A stretch of 64,000 nt of DNA from Bacillota bacterium (GTDB lineage: Bacteria; Bacillota; Clostridia; Oscillospirales; Ruminococcaceae). Positions 59,122 through 64,000 of this stretch are shown one piece after another (positions within the stretch are counted from its first letter, which is position 1; the number at the start of each line of letters is the position of its first letter). The stretch spans positions 1-64,000 of the forward strand of contig JAEYNX010000016.1 of the NCBI GenBank assembly GCA_023412215.1, read 5' to 3'. The position numbers and the translations under genes are program-made. The notes under the pieces are model-generated. The model saw only the letters and a list, made by a program, of their open reading frames with translations. It did not search any database and had not been told where the DNA came from.

Positions 59122-60078
59122 TTAGATTCTGATCTTGCCAACCGACGAAGACGGCTTACCGCTCGGCTTATCACCGATCTTCTTTGCGCGGTAATTCTTC
59201 CAAACTACCCACAGCGGGCCGGCGATGCAGATGGTGGAGTACACACCGGAGATCATACCGATAATCATCGGGAACGCGAAGGAGAAGATGGAGGTAACGC
59301 CGTTAATCAGCGCCACCACGCATACCGTAATCATAACCAGCAAGCCGCAGCCGCTGGTATTGATAGAACGCGTCAGCGACTGGTTGATGCTGAGGTTTAC
59401 AATCTCGGCGAGATCCTTTTTGCCACCGTGCAGCTTCTCGTTCTCACGGATACGGTCGTAGATAACAATGGTATCGTTGATAGAGAAACCGAGGATGGTA
59501 AGCACTACCGCAATAAAGTTGTCATTGAGCGGTATTCTGAAGAAAACGAATGCCGCAAACACCATCAGGGCGTCATGGAAGAGCGCGATAACACCCATGG
59601 CACCCGCCGAGATACCGCCTATCTTACGGAAGCGGATACCTACGTAGATAATGATGAGCAAGGACGCCGCGACAACCGCTACAAGGCACTTCGCGAAGAA
59701 TTCTTTACCCATTACAGGGTTTACGTTGGACGAATCAAGCATCGTAACCTGATTATCCGGGAAGGCCTTTACAATCGCATCGGTCATCTTCTGCTGATTT
59801 TCAATGCTCAGGCTCTCTTCCTCCGTGAGGGAAACAACCAGTTTATTGACGGCACCCGCCGTCTTCTGCACGCTTACCTGTTCGCCGATGGTATCCTGAA
59901 TAGTGGTAGCAACCGCATTCGGGTCGATATCACCGCTATAGGTGTAGTTGATAATGGCGCCGCCCTTGAACTGAATGTCCAGCTCTACGCCAAAGATAAA
60001 CGAAACGATAATGGTAATAAGGATAATGGCAATGGAGATCGAAAAATAAATCTTCTTTTTACCCATGAAGTCAATCAT
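59122..60078 (-). CDS. secF: Protein translocase subunit SecF
   Basis: A 318-residue six-helix RND-type subunit that drives secretion with the proton motive force. Visible: N-terminal YFSISIAIILITIIV, periplasmic-type ELDIQFKGGA, then helices with GISAGAMGVIALFHDALMVFA, FSINDTIVIYDRIREN and ITVCVVALINGVTSIFSFA. The ATG shares its A with the secD stop (TAATG), so translation is coupled. Confidence 0.96.
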   Translation of the reverse strand: MIDFMGKKKIYFSISIAIILITIIVSFIFGVELDIQFKGGAIINYTYSGDIDPNAVATTIQDTIGEQVSVQKTAGAVNKLVVSLTEEESLSIENQQKMTDAIVKAFPDNQVTMLDSSNVNPVMGKEFFAKCLVAVVAASLLIIIYVGIRFRKIGGISAGAMGVIALFHDALMVFAAFVFFRIPLNDNFIAVVLTILGFSINDTIVIYDRIRENEKLHGGKKDLAEIVNLSINQSLTRSINTSGCGLLVMITVCVVALINGVTSIFSFAFPMIIGMISGVYSTICIAGPLWVVWKNYRAKKIGDKPSGKPSSSVGKIRI

Positions 60079-61475
60079 TATTTTGCACCTCCATACAGCC
60101 AGGGCTTGCGAAGGCCCTTAAACTTTGAAAGCGAGCGCAGCATAAGCCGCGACGCGGTAACGCCCATTAAGAAGTTAAAGATAACACCCACAAGCAGCGT
60201 ATAACCGAAGGAATAGATTGCGCCGGTTGTGGACGGGCCGAACATGAAGAAGATGGGGGTGAACAGCTTTGCCCAGAAGCTTGTCGGCGGGCCGAATGAG
60301 CCCATGAGGATAGCCGCAACGATAACTACGGTTACGTTACCGTCAAAGATTGCGGTAAAGCCGCGCTCGTAACCAAGGTCGATTGCACCCTCAATGGTTT
60401 TACCTGCACGAAGCTCTTCCTTTACACGTTCGGAGGTGATAACGTTTGCGTCAACACCCATACCGATACTTAAGATGATGCCGGCGATACCGGGCAGTGT
60501 AAGCGTAAAGCTGGGAATAAAGGCGAAGTAGCCGGATACAGCCATAATAAAGCCCGCAAACTGGCCGGTTAACGCAATGGAGGCAACTAGGCCCGGCAGC
60601 TTATAATATGCGATCATGAAGATGCACACCAGTGCAAATGCGATAAAGCCGGCCACTACCATCGAATCCTTGGCGCTGACGCCGAGGGTCGGGGAGATGG
60701 AGCTGTAGTTCTCGGTTACAAGCTTAAACGGAAGCGCACCGCCGTTGATCTTGTTGGCAAGGTCCATCGCCTCTTGGGGGGTAAAGCCCTGCGAACCGCC
60801 GTTGATGGAGGCATGTCCGCCGGTGATGGCGGATTCAACCACCGGGTCGGAGATCATGGTATCATCCATCCAGATGGAGATCTTTTTGCCTACCAGCCTT
60901 GTGGTGGCCTCGCCGAACTTCTTGGCTCCCTCATCGGTAAGCTCGAGCGCAACCTCAGGCTGTGAGGTCTGTGTATTGGTAACCGCAGAAGCGGATTTTA
61001 CATCCTTGCCCTCGATTACGATGCTATCCTTCGTAACCCCGGTAGGCAGGCCCGCGGCGTCGCGGTTGGCTTCCTCACGGAAGGTAAGTAGCGCGGTATC
61101 GCCAAGCTCCTTGATGGCCTGCTCAGGATTCTTGCTGGACTCCTCGTCCTTCCACGGGAAACGAACGATGATACGGTCTTTCGCGGTATCGGTGTAAACC
61201 TCGTAGTCGGTGATGTTCTGGGTGACAAGACGCTGTTTTATTACCGACTCGGCAGCGGTCATCTGAGCATTGGTTGCATCGAAGCCTTCAGGAGGGGTAA
61301 ACGTCACATCCACGCCACCTCGAATATCAATGCCCCAACGGATATCATTAGCTCCCTTGACATAAACCTTTGTGGTATCGCCGTATGTAGTGCGAATACC
61401 CACAAATGATGTCACAGCTAAAAAAACGATTAGCGCAAACACAACAAAGAATGTTGCTTTTGAGCCCTTTTTCAT
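60078..61475 (-). CDS. secD: Protein translocase subunit SecD
   Basis: A 465-residue partner of SecF: N-terminal helix, RWGIDIRGGVDVTFTPPEG, large extracytoplasmic P1 domain, and helices with LPGIAGIILSIGMGVDANVITSERVKEELR and ANVTVVIVAAILMG-like segments. A normal promoter precedes it and a terminator follows secF. Confidence 0.96.
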   Translation of the reverse strand: MKKGSKATFFVVFALIVFLAVTSFVGIRTTYGDTTKVYVKGANDIRWGIDIRGGVDVTFTPPEGFDATNAQMTAAESVIKQRLVTQNITDYEVYTDTAKDRIIVRFPWKDEESSKNPEQAIKELGDTALLTFREEANRDAAGLPTGVTKDSIVIEGKDVKSASAVTNTQTSQPEVALELTDEGAKKFGEATTRLVGKKISIWMDDTMISDPVVESAITGGHASINGGSQGFTPQEAMDLANKINGGALPFKLVTENYSSISPTLGVSAKDSMVVAGFIAFALVCIFMIAYYKLPGLVASIALTGQFAGFIMAVSGYFAFIPSFTLTLPGIAGIILSIGMGVDANVITSERVKEELRAGKTIEGAIDLGYERGFTAIFDGNVTVVIVAAILMGSFGPPTSFWAKLFTPIFFMFGPSTTGAIYSFGYTLLVGVIFNFLMGVTASRLMLRSLSKFKGLRKPWLYGGAK

Positions 61476-61486
61476 AGCCCAATCCT

Positions 61487-61543
61487 CCTAGTTATAGTAT
61501 GCCCAATTTTATATGCCGCAGCCGACCGCGTGAGGTGACTAGG
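61487..61543 (-). promoter_or_regulatory. Stem overlapping the SD of secD
   Basis: On the minus strand CCTAGT (plus 61538-61543) can pair with ACTAGG (plus 61487-61492), which overlaps the SD AGGAGG (plus 61483-61488) of secD. A short stem; role unproven. Confidence 0.3.
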
Positions 61544-61595
61544 GGCTGATAACGGATAGGCCGCATGATTAATGAAATTGGCAATCACAACGAAT

Positions 61596-61624
61596 ATTAT
61601 ATTGTTTTCCACACAAAAAGTCAA
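61596..61624 (-). promoter_or_regulatory. Promoter of secDF
   Basis: On the minus strand TTGACT (plus 61619-61624) and TATAAT (plus 61596-61601) with 17-nt spacing, about 120 nt before secD. Confidence 0.8.
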
Positions 61625-61629
61625 CAAAA

Positions 61630-63060
61630 CTAAACGCTTAACTCGGCTTTTTCACCAATTATTTCTTGATTTTGCTCAAGAAGCGGCGTTACATATTCCT
61701 GTGAAAACTCCACTACCTGCTTTGCCGCTCTGCCGGTGAAGTTTTCCGGCTTTAAAACGGCTAGGATGTCCTCTTTTGTGAGCATGAACGCCTTATCGTT
61801 TACAATGCGCTCGATGAGGTCGTTCTCCCCGCCCTGCTCCTTTACCACCCTTGCGGCGGCAAGGGAATGCTCGCGCAGCTTCTCGTGCAGGGCCTGCCGG
61901 TCGCCGCCCTTTTTAACCGCCTGCATCATGATGTTCTCGGTCGCCATAAAGGGGAGCTCCTTCATCACGCGCTGCTCGATCACCTTGGGGTATACCACGA
62001 TGCCGTCGCACACATTGAGCATGATGTTCAGGATGGCATCTACCCCCAAGAAGGCCTCCGCTACGCTGATGCGCTTGTTGGCCGAATCGTCAAGGGTTCG
62101 CTCAAACCACTGTGTCGCGGCGGTAAAAGAGGGGTTTAGGCTGTCCACCATCACGTAGCGCGCCAAGGAGGTGATGCGCTCACTGCGCATGGGGTTGCGT
62201 TTGTAGGGCATGGCGGAAGAACCGATCTGGTTTTTCTCAAATGGCTCCTCCATCTCCTTAAAGCTCTGCAAAATACGCATGTCGTTGGAGAATTTGGAGG
62301 CTGTCTGTGCAATGCCGCTTAGAGTTGCAACCACCTGCGCGTCTACCTTGCGCGAGTAGGTCTGCCCCGAAACGGGTACTACCCCGTCAAAGCCCATATC
62401 CTTAGCTATCAAGGCTTCCAACCTGCGTATCTTTTCGTCGTCACCGTCAAAAAGCTCCACAAAGCTCGCCTGCGTGCCGGTGGTGCCCTTGGAGCCCAGC
62501 AGCTTTAGGCTGTTTATGCGGTACTCTACCTCATCCAGATCGTAGAGCAGCTCGTTCATCCACAGTGTCGCCCGCTTGCCCACCGTGGTAAGCTGTGCGG
62601 GCTGCAGGTGGGTATACGCGAGTGCGGGAAGATCTTTATATTTCAGCGCAAAATCATTGAGCAGTGCAAGTACGTTTAACAGCTTACGCCGTACCACCTG
62701 CAGCGCGTCACGCATAACAATAACATCGGTATTGTCCCCTACATAGCAGGAGGTAGCGCCAAGGTGGATGATCCCCTTCGCCGTGGGGCACTGCAAACCG
62801 TAAGCGTAAACATGCGCCATCACGTCGTGGCGCACGAGGCGCTCACGCTGCTCGGCTTCTTCGTAGTTGATATTGTCCGCGCTCGCTTCAAGCTCTGCAA
62901 TCTGGGTGTCGGTAATCTCCAGTCCCAGCTGCTTCTCCGCTTTTGCCAGCGCAACCCAAAGCCTTCTCCACGTTTTAAACTTTTTATCGGCAGAGAAGAT
63001 ATACTGCATCTCGTCACTGGCGTAACGGGTGCAAAATGGGCTTTCGTATGAGTCGTGCAA
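61630..63060 (-). CDS. purB: Adenylosuccinate lyase
   Basis: A 476-residue fumarase/aspartase-superfamily enzyme acting twice in purine synthesis. Visible: SPFCTRYASDEMQYIFS at the N-terminus, RHDVMAHVYAY and HLGATSCYVGDN, AYTHLQPAQLTTVGKR, and the signature GSSAMPYKRNPMRSE with the catalytic Ser loop. TTG 63060 is chosen (GGAGGT 7 nt upstream); GTG 63069 overlaps the SD. No purine riboswitch was seen upstream. Confidence 0.95.
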   Translation of the reverse strand: MHDSYESPFCTRYASDEMQYIFSADKKFKTWRRLWVALAKAEKQLGLEITDTQIAELEASADNINYEEAEQRERLVRHDVMAHVYAYGLQCPTAKGIIHLGATSCYVGDNTDVIVMRDALQVVRRKLLNVLALLNDFALKYKDLPALAYTHLQPAQLTTVGKRATLWMNELLYDLDEVEYRINSLKLLGSKGTTGTQASFVELFDGDDEKIRRLEALIAKDMGFDGVVPVSGQTYSRKVDAQVVATLSGIAQTASKFSNDMRILQSFKEMEEPFEKNQIGSSAMPYKRNPMRSERITSLARYVMVDSLNPSFTAATQWFERTLDDSANKRISVAEAFLGVDAILNIMLNVCDGIVVYPKVIEQRVMKELPFMATENIMMQAVKKGGDRQALHEKLREHSLAAARVVKEQGGENDLIERIVNDKAFMLTKEDILAVLKPENFTGRAAKQVVEFSQEYVTPLLEQNQEIIGEKAELSV

Positions 63061-63175
63061 ATTGTACACCTCCGAGTAATCATCATAGCCGTCAAACGCT
63101 ATGTGCTTATTTTGTCAATGATCAGAATTCGCTCTAACCACAGTCTATAAATTGACAGAATAAGCAACTGCATTT

Positions 63176-63204
63176 ATTATATCACGTTCAGTGCGGTTTG
63201 TCCC
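63176..63204 (-). promoter_or_regulatory. Candidate promoter of purB
   Basis: On the minus strand GGGACA (plus 63199-63204) and TATAAT (plus 63176-63181) with 17 nt between; a good -10 and a fair -35. Confidence 0.5.
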
Positions 63205-63230
63205 ACTAAAATGTCAAAAAACGCTTGGCA

Positions 63231-63266
63231 AAAAAATATCCGAATAAGCGTAAGCTTATCCGGATA
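63231..63266 (-). terminator. Terminator of the aminotransferase gene
   Basis: Stem TATCCGGATAAGC / GCTTATTCGGATA with a 4-nt loop, followed by TTTTTTT on the minus strand. Confidence 0.85.
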
Positions 63267-63291
63267 TATCGATTGATTGGATTTAAAAATT

Positions 63292-64000
63292 TTATTTGAT
63301 TAAAAACTTCTCGGCGCTTGCGAGCTTTACGCACAGGCAGAACAGTTTCATAGCGGCTTTAAGCTCCGAAAGCGGCGGGAAGGTGGGCGCTATGCGGATA
63401 TTGCTGTCGCTGGGGTCGATGCCATAAGGATATGTAGCCCCTGCCGGGGTAAGTACCACGCCCGCTTCCTTGCACAGCCCAACAACCCTTTTTGCGCAGC
63501 CGTTTGGAACGTTCACTGAAATGAAGTAACCGCCGTTAGGCTTATGAAAGCTTACAAGCCCAAGCTCGGCAAGCTCCTGCTGCAGCGCCCCTGTTACCAG
63601 CTCGAACTTCGGTACCAGTATCTCCGCCTGCTTTTTCATGTGGCTCAAAATACCGTCAAGATTTTTAAAATACTTCACATGCCTGAGCTGGTTAAGCTTA
63701 TCCGGGCCGATGGTTTGAATGGTGAGCATGCTTTTAAGCTGCCTGATATTGTTGTCGGACGCCGCCATTACCGCGACCCCCGAGCCGGGGAACGAAATTT
63801 TGGAGGTGGAGGCAAACTCAAAAACCATGTCTTCGGTGCCCGCCGCCCTGCACTCCTCAAAGATATTGAGCAGCACATCGGCTTCATACAGGTCGTGCAC
63901 CACATAGGCGTTATCCCAGAAGATTCTAAAGTCCTCCGCCGCGGGCTTTAAGCGTGCGAAGCGCTTTACCACCGCATCGGAATAGGTAATTCCCTCAGGA
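63292..64000 (-). CDS. PLP-dependent class I/II aminotransferase, C-terminal part
   Basis: The reading frame continues past the window edge, so the N-terminal part is missing; about 235 C-terminal residues are visible. PLP-type features: NAYVVHDLYEADVLL, then the Lys motif STSKISFPGSGVAVM, PNGGYFISV and late SNIRIAPTFPPLSEL with the substrate-binding Arg. The Lys motif is that of the aspartate aminotransferase type of Pfam PF12897 (from memory). Substrate not certain. Confidence 0.85.
   Translation of the reverse strand, partial: PEGITYSDAVVKRFARLKPAAEDFRIFWDNAYVVHDLYEADVLLNIFEECRAAGTEDMVFEFASTSKISFPGSGVAVMAASDNNIRQLKSMLTIQTIGPDKLNQLRHVKYFKNLDGILSHMKKQAEILVPKFELVTGALQQELAELGLVSFHKPNGGYFISVNVPNGCAKRVVGLCKEAGVVLTPAGATYPYGIDPSDSNIRIAPTFPPLSELKAAMKLFCLCVKLASAEKFLIK

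Noticed and set aside
59104..60204. A 366-codon plus-strand ORF
   Set aside because: It runs antisense to secF and the end of secD, which have clear family motifs and coupled starts. Its protein is rich in R, D, N and H with no recognisable domain; it is a shadow.

Overview
The window looks like a chromosomal segment of a spore-forming, Gram-positive anaerobe of the class Clostridia, most likely Oscillospirales/Ruminococcaceae-like. The basis is a full spoIIIA operon (AA to AH), a spoIIM homologue, the SCIFF ranthipeptide pair scfA/scfB, an L-box lysine riboswitch, strong GGAGG Shine-Dalgarno (SD) sites with frequent GTG/TTG starts, roughly balanced GC, and Firmicutes-type gene order. The assignment is inference from gene content; no 16S rRNA gene is present.

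Layout. 1-250: end of a tRNA cluster (Phe, Gly, Cys). 290-6450 (+): membrane protein, CwlD-like amidase, radA, then a leader ORF + adaptor + MacB-type permease without an ATPase, and a DUF6873-like protein. 6454-6811: two tandem copies of a structured repeat. 6812-8731 (+): ABC-F ATPase. 8835-12618 (-): lysine-riboswitch-controlled asd-dapA-dapB operon ending in a stand-alone double-ACT protein. 12659-17555 (+): queA-tgt (queuosine), yajC, a TIGR04086-like membrane protein, and the RiPP pair scfA-scfB. 17814-24853 (+): proC, spoIIM, xerD, a DUF624-like protein, a PhoH/PIN protein, a second Xer-like recombinase and an ArsR regulator. From about 24.9 kb to the end every gene is on the minus strand: tRNA-Val, hslO, trpR-like + methyltransferase, lysA, ysxC, lon, clpX, clpP, tig, phosphoesterase, thrC, M19 dipeptidase, yraN, rnhB, ylqF, two lepB genes, rplS, then the conserved clostridial run recN-argR-nadK-tlyA-dxs-PAP2-ispA-xseB-xseA-TsaD-like-nusB-Asp23-spoIIIAH...AA, and secF-secD, purB and a cut-off aminotransferase.

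How the genes work together: asd/dapA/dapB with lysA build diaminopimelate and lysine under riboswitch control; tig-clpP-clpX, lon and hslO form a protein quality-control block; yajC, secDF and two signal peptidases serve secretion; spoIIIAA-AH encodes the forespore feeding channel; radA, xerD, recN, xseAB and rnhB are DNA maintenance genes.

The most unusual content is non-coding: (1) a recurrent 13-nt motif 6-10 nt before six unrelated start codons, three times preceded by a conserved hairpin whose loop is complementary to the motif's flank; (2) a four-member family of MITE-like inverted-repeat elements; (3) two tandem structured repeats with a compensatory base change; (4) several 5' leaders in which the SD is paired with an upstream anti-SD. 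No CRISPR array, intact insertion sequence or prophage was seen.
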